A stretch of DNA of 42,505 nucleotides from Anaerolineales bacterium UBA5797 (GTDB taxonomy: Bacteria > Chloroflexota > Anaerolineae > Anaerolineales > Villigracilaceae). Below are positions 16,352 through 23,789 of the stretch, in pieces. Numbering within the stretch: position 1 is the stretch's first letter; every line of letters begins with the position of its first letter. Below the pieces are notes generated by a model that was not told the origin of the DNA, made no database searches, and was given only the letters and a program-made list of their open reading frames with translations. A program made the position numbers and the translations under genes. Location: assembly GCA_002418205.1 (NCBI GenBank), contig DIDP01000057.1, forward strand, positions 1 through 42,505, in the 5' to 3' direction.

Positions 16352-17693
16352 TAAGAATCTTTTGAATCGCCTCGCGCCCCTGCCGAATACAATCAGGTAC
16401 CGCAATACCGCGGTACGAACTTCCAGCCAGTGCGATATTTGAGGGCAGATGTTTTTCGACCTCATCGATCAATTGCAAGTGACCGACCTCCGCCTGCGGG
16501 AATCCGTTCTGCCAGCGGAAGACTTTGTACGTCAGCGGGAGCGCGGTGATGCCGAGCAATTCCAGCAATTCCAACTGGATGACATCGATCAACTTTTCCT
16601 CGTCATATTCCACCACTTCAGGTCTGCCGCCGCCCACGAACACGCGTAGCACGGCATAACCGGATGAGAAACGCTGCGGCATTTTCTTCGAGGTGAACGT
16701 GACTGCGTCGATGGCGCGTTGTTCGCGGCGCGGGATCATCAATCCGTTGATTTCTAGCCTCGGGAGATCTGATTCCCTGTAAACAAGTGAGACCGTCCCG
16801 ATGTGGTTGTGGCGGATATTTTCCAGCAATTTCCCCGCTTCATTTGCAATGTTCGTTAACAGGTCTGCTGTGGCATTTGCAAGGGTTGCGAACACCAGGG
16901 CATCGGCATGATGGATCTCCCCATCGGCGGTGTACACCTTGTACTTCCCTCCCTCCTGGAGAATATATCGGACAGGGGAGTTCAATCTAAGGTCTCCCGT
17001 TAATTGCGATACAAGAGCCTCCACGATCCCCTGGATCCCTTGTTTGTAGGTGATGAATCGCGGTTTCTTCATGCCGTTGGACGATTTCTTCCTGCGTAGA
17101 CCCCGCTTCAACGCGGCGAGAACCAGACTCCCCGCTTCCCTTTCCATCTCACGCATGACGGGCGAGGAGACCATGATGCTCTGGATGTTCGGATCAGTGT
17201 TGTAGATCCCGCCAAGCACGGGTCCGATGACCTTGTCCAGCGCCTCCCCGCCCAGCCGCCGACGGACGAAATCGCCGAGCGATTCATCGCCTTCGTCCTC
17301 CCGCGCGGGTTGGAACGGCTCTGCCAGCATGCGAAGTTTGCCGCGCGTCGTCATCAGCGTGGATGAGACGAATCGAAATGGAGACAGGGGGATCGGTTGG
17401 GGTGAACCGGCGTCCAGCACGTAGATACCGCGCGTCTCCGAGCCTGGATCCTCCACCTGATTGAGAATCCCCAATTCGTTTGACAAATCCCAGGCTTCGG
17501 GTTTGCGGGTGACGATTGTATCGGGTCCGCCGTCCACGAGGAAGCGCGCGCCGTTCATCCGCAGTTCGGAGGAGATCACTTTGCCGCCCCAACGGTCAGA
17601 TGCTTCGAGCAATGTATAAGGGATGTCGCGCTGCTGTGCTTCCCACGCGGCACTCAAGCCTGTGATGCCCCCGCCAATGATGACCAGATGCAT
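16290..17693 (-). CDS. hemY: Protoporphyrinogen oxidase (oxygen-dependent, HemY type)
   Basis: FAD flavoprotein that oxidises protoporphyrinogen IX (or coproporphyrinogen III in the coproporphyrin-dependent route) in heme or chlorophyll synthesis. The dinucleotide-binding motif is VIIGGGITGLSAAWEA at 4-19, followed by LLEASDRWGGKV. GGPDTIVTRKPEAWDLSNELG is family-typical, as is the C-terminal FAD-contact LAGSSYRGIAVPDCIRQGREA. AAGGAG precedes the ATG. It has 467 residues, but the final 20 or so (from T448: TKDAKRTTV...) are encoded by a palindromic repeat and are unlike the family, so the original stop was probably lost to the repeat. It lies upstream of the PucC-like transporter on the same strand. 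Confidence 0.93.
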   Translation of the reverse strand: MHLVIIGGGITGLSAAWEAQQRDIPYTLLEASDRWGGKVISSELRMNGARFLVDGGPDTIVTRKPEAWDLSNELGILNQVEDPGSETRGIYVLDAGSPQPIPLSPFRFVSSTLMTTRGKLRMLAEPFQPAREDEGDESLGDFVRRRLGGEALDKVIGPVLGGIYNTDPNIQSIMVSSPVMREMEREAGSLVLAALKRGLRRKKSSNGMKKPRFITYKQGIQGIVEALVSQLTGDLRLNSPVRYILQEGGKYKVYTADGEIHHADALVFATLANATADLLTNIANEAGKLLENIRHNHIGTVSLVYRESDLPRLEINGLMIPRREQRAIDAVTFTSKKMPQRFSSGYAVLRVFVGGGRPEVVEYDEEKLIDVIQLELLELLGITALPLTYKVFRWQNGFPQAEVGHLQLIDEVEKHLPSNIALAGSSYRGIAVPDCIRQGREAIQKILTTKDAKRTTVGQAAQQEAYP

Positions 17694-17822
17694 TTCTGCT
17701 CCTTGCGTTCCTCCCTCGGAACCCGCACATTGTATATACTTTGCCTGAATCGTTGTATAGAAGTTTCAGCAGGTTTTCATAAGTATTCGTTAAGGATTTC
17801 ACAAATGGTCATCGGTGACACT

Positions 17823-17828
17823 TATAAT
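17823..17828 (+). promoter_or_regulatory. -10 element for a leaderless DUF4491-pair mRNA
   Basis: A perfect TATAAT ends 7 nt before the ATG at 17836, and no Shine-Dalgarno is present. TTCACA at 17798-17803 could be a weak -35 (19-nt spacer). Confidence 0.5.
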
Positions 17829-17835
17829 TTGACTC

Positions 17836-18255
17836 ATGGAACTCAACTGGCTCGGACCCGCCTCCGCCGCGGCAACATTCCTCGGTGTGTGGATCGGTCA
17901 CGTTTCGGTGCGGAGGATCGAAAGGGGGGTGGAACTCATCTGGATTCCCGCCATGCTCGCGCTTCTGCTCGGCATTGGACTTCTGACCGCTTCATTCTTA
18001 ACCTCGAACCTGATCCCCTCAGCGATCTGCGGAATCCTCGCTGTGACTTTGCTCTGGGATGCGCTCGAACTGGCAGTCCGTCAGCCGAACCGCGTCAAGC
18101 GCGGACATGCGCCTGCCAACCCTCACAATCCGCGTCACGCCCGAATTTTGGCAACATATCCTGAAGCCACCACCATTGACCCGCTCGAGCGCGATCCTCG
18201 CGGATCTCCCTATTCCAATGATGAGATTGCCTCGTTCAAGGATGCTTCCTCATGA
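17836..18255 (+). CDS. DUF4491-like small membrane protein (diverged paralogue)
   Basis: 139-residue membrane protein with three likely helices (about 6-24, 34-52, 57-76). The pattern matches the next gene: an N-terminal helix, a short charged link (RRIERG), two adjacent helices, a conserved LLWDALELAVRQPNRVKRGHAPANP segment comparable to the ELKEQAIRGELGWYP end of DUF4491 proteins. A polar Pro/Asp-rich tail follows (from about residue 100). Function is unknown for this family. The stop overlaps the next gene's start in an ATGA, so the two are translationally coupled. The ATG has no ribosome-binding site and is probably leaderless. Confidence 0.72.
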   Translation: MELNWLGPASAAATFLGVWIGHVSVRRIERGVELIWIPAMLALLLGIGLLTASFLTSNLIPSAICGILAVTLLWDALELAVRQPNRVKRGHAPANPHNPRHARILATYPEATTIDPLERDPRGSPYSNDEIASFKDASS

Positions 18256-18584
18256 ACTGGTTCGGTTTCCTCGTTGGGATCGTCACGTTCTTCATCATCG
18301 GTCTGGGATTCGTCTGGGTGATCCGCGGGGAACGGTATTTTGGTTACTTGTGGTGGCCCTACGTGATGGGACTGGGCGCGCTGAGTGTGGTCGCTTCGCT
18401 GTTCCTTTCGAGCGATTGGGGCGCGGTTCTGTTGGGATCGTTCGGCGCATCCCTGTTATGGGGTTCGACCGAATTGAAGGAACAAGCCATCCGCGGGGAG
18501 TTGGGCTGGTATCCATTCCGCGGCAAGAAGATCGATCCGCCCTTTGTGGATGAGATCAGAAAGTGGAAGGCTCCGAGCTTGTAA
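18252..18584 (+). CDS. DUF4491 family membrane protein
   Basis: 110-residue protein with three predicted membrane helices. It shows the DUF4491 pattern: NWFGFLVGIVTFFIIGLGFVWVIRGERYFGY at the N-terminus, then WPYVMGLGALSVVASLF, a further helix ending in SLLWGSTELKEQAIRG, and a terminal GWYPFRGKK. No function is known for the family. Its start overlaps the previous gene by 4 nt (ATGA). The two probably arose by tandem duplication and may form a hetero-oligomer in the membrane. It converges on otsB. Confidence 0.82.
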   Translation: MNWFGFLVGIVTFFIIGLGFVWVIRGERYFGYLWWPYVMGLGALSVVASLFLSSDWGAVLLGSFGASLLWGSTELKEQAIRGELGWYPFRGKKIDPPFVDEIRKWKAPSL

Positions 18585-18625
18585 CTATGCTCTCTGCGCC
18601 GAGGAGGGCGGTGGGAGCAGGGTTG

Positions 18626-19399
18626 TTATGGAAGCAACCCTCTCAACCACTGATGGACTTCAATTGGCGACTCCAAAACATATTTCGCTTCCGTCTCGCG
18701 CGGTTCTCTTGAAACGAGGATCGAGTACCCATCCTGTTCATTGATTGCCTGGAAGGCTTCCTCGTCCTTGTCGTCATCGCCGATGTAGATCGGGACCGCG
18801 CCCTCCCAGTGGTAATGCTCGAATAGATATCGCAGCGCGTGACCCTTGTCCGCGTTGCGGGGACCGACCTCCAGAAACCGGTAACTAAAAATCTTTTGCA
18901 GATGTTCGCCAAGTAATTCCTCGGTGAGCATTTTTTCCGCGGACTCTAAAACCTGTAAGCCTTCGCTCTCTTCGGCTCTGCGGGCGTGGATGGCAAGCGC
19001 CCAACCTTTGTCTTCGAGATAGAAGCCCTCTTTGCCTTCGATCAATCCCTGCCAGCGCGGTTTGAGTCCGTCCAGTGTGGGGCGGATGGCTTCGTACGAG
19101 ATGCGATGGACTTCCTCGCCGTTCGGGAGTCGCATTTCCACGCCGTAGGTTCCGGCGAGGAGAATGCCATTGATCGGAAGCAGTTTGCGGATGTGTCCGA
19201 GGCGGCGGCCGCTGATGATGGAAACGCGCACGTTTGGCGAATCCGCCAGTTGGGAGATCAGTCCGATCACGCGCTCGTCCGGCAGGACGTCATCCGGCGT
19301 GGGGGCGAAGACCGCCAGCGTGCCGTCGTAATCGAGGTAAAGGTCAACGTGCTGACCTTTGAGTTTTGGGATCAGGTCACTCGCGTGTGGCAGTTTCAT
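18626..19399 (-). CDS. otsB: Trehalose-6-phosphate phosphatase
   Basis: HAD-superfamily phosphatase releasing trehalose from trehalose 6-phosphate, for osmoprotection and stress tolerance. Motif I is LDYDGTLAVF (nucleophile Asp23, general acid Asp25); motif II is the SIISGRR stretch; GTYGVEMR and the late GDDDKDEEAF (motif IV) complete the active site. 257 residues, typical. Its ATG overlaps the stop of otsA by 4 nt (ATGA), so the pair is translationally coupled and made in matched amounts. Confidence 0.94.
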   Translation of the reverse strand: MKLPHASDLIPKLKGQHVDLYLDYDGTLAVFAPTPDDVLPDERVIGLISQLADSPNVRVSIISGRRLGHIRKLLPINGILLAGTYGVEMRLPNGEEVHRISYEAIRPTLDGLKPRWQGLIEGKEGFYLEDKGWALAIHARRAEESEGLQVLESAEKMLTEELLGEHLQKIFSYRFLEVGPRNADKGHALRYLFEHYHWEGAVPIYIGDDDKDEEAFQAINEQDGYSILVSREPRETEAKYVLESPIEVHQWLRGLLP

Positions 19400-20919
19400 A
19401 TCCGCAGGTCCCGCAGGGTCTCAAGTTGGCGGCACAGCCAGTCTTCGATGTCCTCGCGTTCGATGATCCAGCGCAGGCGGCTGGCGCGCTCGGCGCGTTC
19501 CTCAACGGACATGGTCAGCGCGTTGTGGAGCGCCTCAGCCGTGGCGTAGATGTCGTAGGGCGAGATGACGATCGCGCCGGGTTCGAGCTGTTGACGCGCC
19601 CCCGTCCGTTCGGACAGCACCACAACGCCGTCACGCTGGTTGACGATGGGGCCCTCCTTCGCAACCAGGTTCATCCCATCGGCGATGGCGTTGACGAGCA
19701 GCACGTCATAATACTGCATCGCCGCCACCGCGCGCGGATAATCCTCGCCGACCAGTATGCGGATCGGTTCCCAGTCGCTGTTGCCATACTTCGCGTTGAC
19801 GCGTCCCGCCGAAGCCATGATCTCATCGAGGTAGTTCTGGTATTCATCCACGCTCAATCGGGATGGCACGAAAAGCGCCAGGAACTTGACATTACCGCGG
19901 TGTTCGGGGTGCAGTTCGAGCATTTCGCCGAACGCCTCGAAGCCGCGCACGATGTTCTTGCTGGGCTCCGTGCGTTCGATGCGCAGGATCAATTTGCGGT
20001 CGCGCGCCAGATGCTGCATATCCTCCTCGTATTGACCGACCGTTTCCGATTCAGCAAGCGCGCGCAAAGCGCCGACATCGATCGAAATGGGGAAGTCGCG
20101 CACGTGTGTCGAATGGTTGTGCACCCACACCCGTCCGTGTTTAAAGTTGACCGAGACGCGCGGCATGTGGGTTTCGCAGGTGCGGATGAAGTTCAACGCG
20201 TCGTCGCGCGTCTGGAAACCGAGAAGGTCCACCGAGCATAGTCCCTCCAGGATCGCGCCGCGCATCTCCGATGGCAGCATGCCCCAGTCTTCGGGTCCGG
20301 GCCACGGGATGTGGATGAAGTGCATCAGCTTCATGTTCCTGTTCTTGAGCTTCTTCAATTTTCTTCTCAGGAACTGCGGCGCCAGATAAAGGTGATAGTC
20401 CTGCATCATCACGAGGGTGGGCTTGTCGCTGTTCTTTACCTCCTCGGCGACGGCATCGGCAAATTGTTCGTTGACTTTGACGTAACCATCATTCCACGCC
20501 TGCCAGGTTTCGCGCGTGATGTTCGGCGTACGGACTCCGTCCCACATGTTGTGCTGCAGGAACCACATCAACGGATTGGCGATGACGTTGTAATAGCCCG
20601 CGTATGCCTCCGCGCCTGGTTCGATAAACCGGACCCTGAGCCTGCTCCCGTTATCGAGTTCCACATCCCCCGCCTTGAACTCGCGGTCCGCGTCAGTGTC
20701 CGCTGCGGCAACCCAGGTCATTTCCACATGTTGGGCGAGTCCCGTCAACGCGGTGACGAGTCCGCCGCCGCCGCGCGTGAATGTGCGTTCGCCGTTCTCG
20801 CCATATCGAAATGCGATGGGTCCGCGGTTGGCGACGATGATCAGCTTTCGGTTGGATAGGATCGCCGCCTGCAATTTCTGGCATTCCTCGCGGCGTTCTG
20901 ATATGGTCGGTAAAACCAT
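19396..20919 (-). CDS. otsA: Trehalose-6-phosphate synthase (GT20 family)
   Basis: Retaining glycosyltransferase joining a nucleotide-glucose to glucose 6-phosphate. N-terminal donor loop: IVANRGPIAF (28-37) and RGGGGLVTALTG. Acceptor side: MHFIHIPWPGPEDWGMLPSE, where the common HIPFP...FRxLP is altered. C-terminal donor-binding segment RTEPSKNIVRGFEAFGEML replaces the usual R-L-D-Y-x-K-G form; NLVAKEGPIVN and LSERTGA (the acidic pair of GT20) follow. This looks like the variant found in some Gram-positive and Chloroflexota trehalose synthases, so a related sugar phosphate cannot be fully excluded, but coupling to otsB supports trehalose. 507 residues. AAGGAGG lies 8 nt before the ATG. Confidence 0.92.
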   Translation of the reverse strand: MVLPTISERREECQKLQAAILSNRKLIIVANRGPIAFRYGENGERTFTRGGGGLVTALTGLAQHVEMTWVAAADTDADREFKAGDVELDNGSRLRVRFIEPGAEAYAGYYNVIANPLMWFLQHNMWDGVRTPNITRETWQAWNDGYVKVNEQFADAVAEEVKNSDKPTLVMMQDYHLYLAPQFLRRKLKKLKNRNMKLMHFIHIPWPGPEDWGMLPSEMRGAILEGLCSVDLLGFQTRDDALNFIRTCETHMPRVSVNFKHGRVWVHNHSTHVRDFPISIDVGALRALAESETVGQYEEDMQHLARDRKLILRIERTEPSKNIVRGFEAFGEMLELHPEHRGNVKFLALFVPSRLSVDEYQNYLDEIMASAGRVNAKYGNSDWEPIRILVGEDYPRAVAAMQYYDVLLVNAIADGMNLVAKEGPIVNQRDGVVVLSERTGARQQLEPGAIVISPYDIYATAEALHNALTMSVEERAERASRLRWIIEREDIEDWLCRQLETLRDLRI

Positions 20920-20956
20920 TGGGTACCTCCTTCTTTCCAGTTAAATCCCCGCTGTC

Positions 20957-20965
20957 ATTCTACCA
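20957..20965 (-). promoter_or_regulatory. Extended -10 promoter of otsAB
   Basis: TGGTAGAAT on the minus strand (TAGAAT at 20962-20957 preceded by TGG) lies about 37 nt upstream of the otsA ATG, with the AAGGAGG ribosome-binding site between them. No -35 match is clear. Confidence 0.45.
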
Positions 20966-20978
20966 TGTCGTGACCCCT

Positions 20979-21017
20979 GTCATTGCGAGGAGGGTTGTAA
21001 ACCCGATTCGCAATGAC
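20979..21017. repeat. Minimal palindromic repeat (GTCATTGCGA type)
   Basis: 39-bp element: GTCATTGCGA (20979-20988) and TCGCAATGAC (21008-21017) are perfect inverted copies, with an inner GGGTT/AACCC stem. It is a shortened version of the elements at 4648-4725 and 8445-8521 and lies 8 bp from the stop of the amidohydrolase gene. Confidence 0.75.
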
Positions 21018-21025
21018 GAGGTGAT

Positions 21026-22627
21026 TTATTCTTCGTATATGACCTCTCCATCGCAGATCGTCAGCACAGCCTTCACGCGTAACATCTTCTCTTTCGGCGT
21101 CTGGAAGATATCCTCCGACAGCATGACCACGTCCGCGAGATAACCTTCCTTTAAGACGCCTTTCTCATGTTCCATATGCTCGGCGTAGGCGGCATCGCGC
21201 GTGTAGCCAAGGAGCGTATCTTCCAACGTCTGGCTTTGATGCGGGTCACCCTCCTGCCACGGGGCGCGGTTCAACGCGGCGTAAATACCCGTCATCGGGT
21301 TCATGGAGGCAACCGTCCAGTCGCTGCCGAAGGCGAGATGCGCGCCCGCCTCGCGCAGGGTCGTCCATGCGAAGGAGCGGCGGTAACGCGCGGGTCCCAC
21401 GCGCGCAGGCCAGGGGTCGGTCGAATCGACCACCAGCGGTGAGTGCGCGGGCTGCATTGCGGCGATCACTCCCAGCTCCGCAAAGCGCGGCACATCCGCA
21501 TCTCCCACCAGTTCGATGTGCTCGATGCGATGGCGGCTGTCGCGCGCTCCGTTCTGGTTACGGATCACCTCATAGGTATCAAGCACGCGCCGCACCGCGC
21601 CGTCGCCCGTGCAGTGCACCGCGATCTGCAAACCGTGCTTGTCGGCTTCGAGCGCAAGTTCGGTGAAATGCTCGGGCTCGAACTGCGCCGTGCCGCGCCA
21701 GCCGGACCTGCCCTCATAATCGTCGAGCAGCAGCCCGGTATAGGATTCGATCACACCGTCCATGAAGAACTTGACCAGTCCGCCGCGCACTTTATTCGAT
21801 GAGGCATCCCGCATTGCAACCGCCTCGCTCAACACGGACGGATTCATTTCAGGATAAACCAGGAACGGCACATACACGCGTAACAACATTTCGCCGCGCG
21901 CCTCCAGTTTTTGATAGACGCTCAGGTCTTTGAGGTCGCCGTTCATGTTTTGGACACTCGTCAAGCCAAAGCCCGCCGCCATCTTTACCGCGCGTGCCAG
22001 CAGGTCGAGCGTTTCCTCCGCCGTGACCTCAGGGATTAAATCCTCTACAAGATTCATCGCCGCGCCTTCACGCAACTCGCCGGTTGCCAGACCTTCATCG
22101 TCCGTCACGATCTTGCCGAAAGACCCGACCTCGCGACCGTTCAAAATATCCGCGCGGCGCAGTGCCTCCGTGTTCGCCCAGGCGGTGTGACCATCGTACG
22201 CCACCAAATACACGGGACGGTCTGGGATGATCTCATCGAGCTGCTGACGCGTCACCGAACTGCCGTCTGGCAAAATGCCATAGACGAGACCGATCCCTGC
22301 GATCCATTCCGACCCTTGAGTTGCCTCCGCGTAATTGACCAATGCCCCCCTCAGCATCTCCAACGAACGGACCTCCTGTAATTGGGCAAAGCGCAATTCC
22401 TTTGCGCCGTTCAGCAAATGGAAGTGACTGTCGATGAACCCCGGCATCACCGTCCGTCCCTGTGCATCGATGACGCGCGTGTCCGGTCCGCGCAGGGATT
22501 CGGCGTCTGCATTGCTGCCTACCAAAGCGATTCGGTTTCCCTCAATGGCAATCGCTTCCGCATCCGGTCCATCTTTGCCTGCTGTAAAGACCCTTGCGTT
22601 TGTAATGAGTATGTTTGAGTTGGTCAT
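21026..22627 (-). CDS. YtcJ-type metal-dependent amidohydrolase
   Basis: Amidohydrolase-superfamily protein (Amidohydro_3/YtcJ group), about 533 residues, hydrolysing an unidentified amide or N-formyl substrate. The N- and C-terminal beta-sandwich is seen in ILITNARVFTAGKDGPDAEAIA and ADVVMLSEDIFQTP. The metal-binding HxH is in PGFIDSHFHLLNG. Further barrel ligands are in LQIAVHCTGDGAV, HRIEHIELV and the late FGSDWTVASMNPM (catalytic Asp). The start at 22627 (MTNSNILITNARV) is preceded by GGAGGCGAG; an upstream in-frame ATG at 22681 would overlap the divergent gene and is rejected. Secreted forms exist but no signal peptide is seen, so it is probably cytosolic. Confidence 0.9.
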   Translation of the reverse strand: MTNSNILITNARVFTAGKDGPDAEAIAIEGNRIALVGSNADAESLRGPDTRVIDAQGRTVMPGFIDSHFHLLNGAKELRFAQLQEVRSLEMLRGALVNYAEATQGSEWIAGIGLVYGILPDGSSVTRQQLDEIIPDRPVYLVAYDGHTAWANTEALRRADILNGREVGSFGKIVTDDEGLATGELREGAAMNLVEDLIPEVTAEETLDLLARAVKMAAGFGLTSVQNMNGDLKDLSVYQKLEARGEMLLRVYVPFLVYPEMNPSVLSEAVAMRDASSNKVRGGLVKFFMDGVIESYTGLLLDDYEGRSGWRGTAQFEPEHFTELALEADKHGLQIAVHCTGDGAVRRVLDTYEVIRNQNGARDSRHRIEHIELVGDADVPRFAELGVIAAMQPAHSPLVVDSTDPWPARVGPARYRRSFAWTTLREAGAHLAFGSDWTVASMNPMTGIYAALNRAPWQEGDPHQSQTLEDTLLGYTRDAAYAEHMEHEKGVLKEGYLADVVMLSEDIFQTPKEKMLRVKAVLTICDGEVIYEE

Positions 22628-22646
22628 GAGTCTCGCCTCCACGCAG

Positions 22647-22668
22647 ATTATAGTGGTTTTGATAAAAT
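22647..22668. promoter_or_regulatory. Back-to-back -10 elements of a divergent gene pair
   Basis: On the minus strand a perfect TATAAT (22652-22647) precedes the amidohydrolase start by 19 nt. On the plus strand TAAAAT (22663-22668) ends 7 nt before the ATG at 22676, which has no Shine-Dalgarno and would be leaderless. The start codons are only 48 bp apart, so the two polymerases would compete. Confidence 0.5.
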
Positions 22669-22675
22669 CAAGCCC

Positions 22676-23773
22676 ATGCAAAAACGGGCTTTTCTCTTTA
22701 TCCTTCTACTGCTCGCTGCCTGCCAGACTGCGCCTGTGCCGCTGACACAGACCCTGCCTCCGCCGGTTGTCGTCATCGAAACGGTCACTTCCTCCCCGGT
22801 CCCTGCGACAACTTTTACGCCCACAGCCTTACCGACAACGGAAGAACTGATCTTTCCCTACACCATCGATGGATTACGCCAGCATGAATATCAAAGCGGG
22901 GAGATCAAGATCCGCGAAACGCTGGAAGAGAACGAAGCCTACACCACGTATTTGATCGAATATCCCAGCGATGGACTGACGATCACCGGCATGATGCTGC
23001 TTCCAAAGGGTGATGGTCCCTTCCCGGTCATCCTGATGAATCACGGATTTTTTGCCCGCAGTATCTATCACACCGGCGACGGCACCGACCGCGCCGCAGC
23101 CTTCCTCGCCCAGCACGGTTACATCACCCTGGCTTCCGATTATCGCAGTTGGGGTGGTTCGGATATCGATCACAGTTTCTTTTATTCGGGTCTGGTCATT
23201 GACGTGATCAATCTGATCAACGCCGTACCATCCATCCCTGAAGCGGACCCGGAGCGCGTCGGCATGTGGGGTCACAGCATGGGTGGGGGAGTGACGATGA
23301 AAGTGCTGACCATTGACTCCAGGGTCAAAGCCGCGGTCTTGTATTCCCCCGTCAGCGCGGATGACGCGGATATCATCGAGCGCTGGGGGATGGGGTGTTT
23401 TGGCGATATTGCCCAGGGTGAGCAGGTCTTCGGCTGCAATTCGGCGGACGTGGTCCCTGCCGACCTGCCGTTCGAATTGCAGACCGCCTATCACAACACC
23501 GCCTCCGATGTGGAAGCCCTCAAGCAGGTTGCCGCGTTTTATCATCTCGAGTATGTGACCGCGCCGGTCCAGATCCACTACGGGACCGAGGATGGCAAGG
23601 TCTACAGCGGCACGCCGCCGGAATGGTCGTTAAAACTGAGGCAGGCTTTGCGCGATGCGGGGAAGCCCGTTGAATTGTTTCAATATGATGGGCAGGGACA
23701 TTCGTTCATTGGTGAGCCGTGGTTTGTGTTCATGCGGCGCGTTTTGAAGTTTTTCGATACATATGTGAAATGA
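22676..23773 (+). CDS. Alpha/beta-hydrolase lipoprotein (prolyl-oligopeptidase-like)
   Basis: Predicted lipoprotein hydrolase on the outer face of the membrane. The signal is MQKRAFLFILLLLAAC, with a lipobox Cys at 16, followed by a Pro/Thr-rich linker (about 17-60). The alpha/beta-hydrolase domain has the oxyanion region LMNHGFFARS, the nucleophile elbow GHSMGGG (Ser near 201), the acid in HYGTEDGKV and the catalytic His in DGQGHSFIG. This resembles dienelactone hydrolase/prolyl oligopeptidase-type peptidases and esterases; substrate unknown. 365 residues. It lacks a Shine-Dalgarno, with TAAAAT close upstream. The MttB-like gene begins 16 nt after its stop, suggesting one transcript. Confidence 0.88.
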   Translation: MQKRAFLFILLLLAACQTAPVPLTQTLPPPVVVIETVTSSPVPATTFTPTALPTTEELIFPYTIDGLRQHEYQSGEIKIRETLEENEAYTTYLIEYPSDGLTITGMMLLPKGDGPFPVILMNHGFFARSIYHTGDGTDRAAAFLAQHGYITLASDYRSWGGSDIDHSFFYSGLVIDVINLINAVPSIPEADPERVGMWGHSMGGGVTMKVLTIDSRVKAAVLYSPVSADDADIIERWGMGCFGDIAQGEQVFGCNSADVVPADLPFELQTAYHNTASDVEALKQVAAFYHLEYVTAPVQIHYGTEDGKVYSGTPPEWSLKLRQALRDAGKPVELFQYDGQGHSFIGEPWFVFMRRVLKFFDTYVK

Positions 23774-23789
23774 TCGTCAAGGAGACTCC

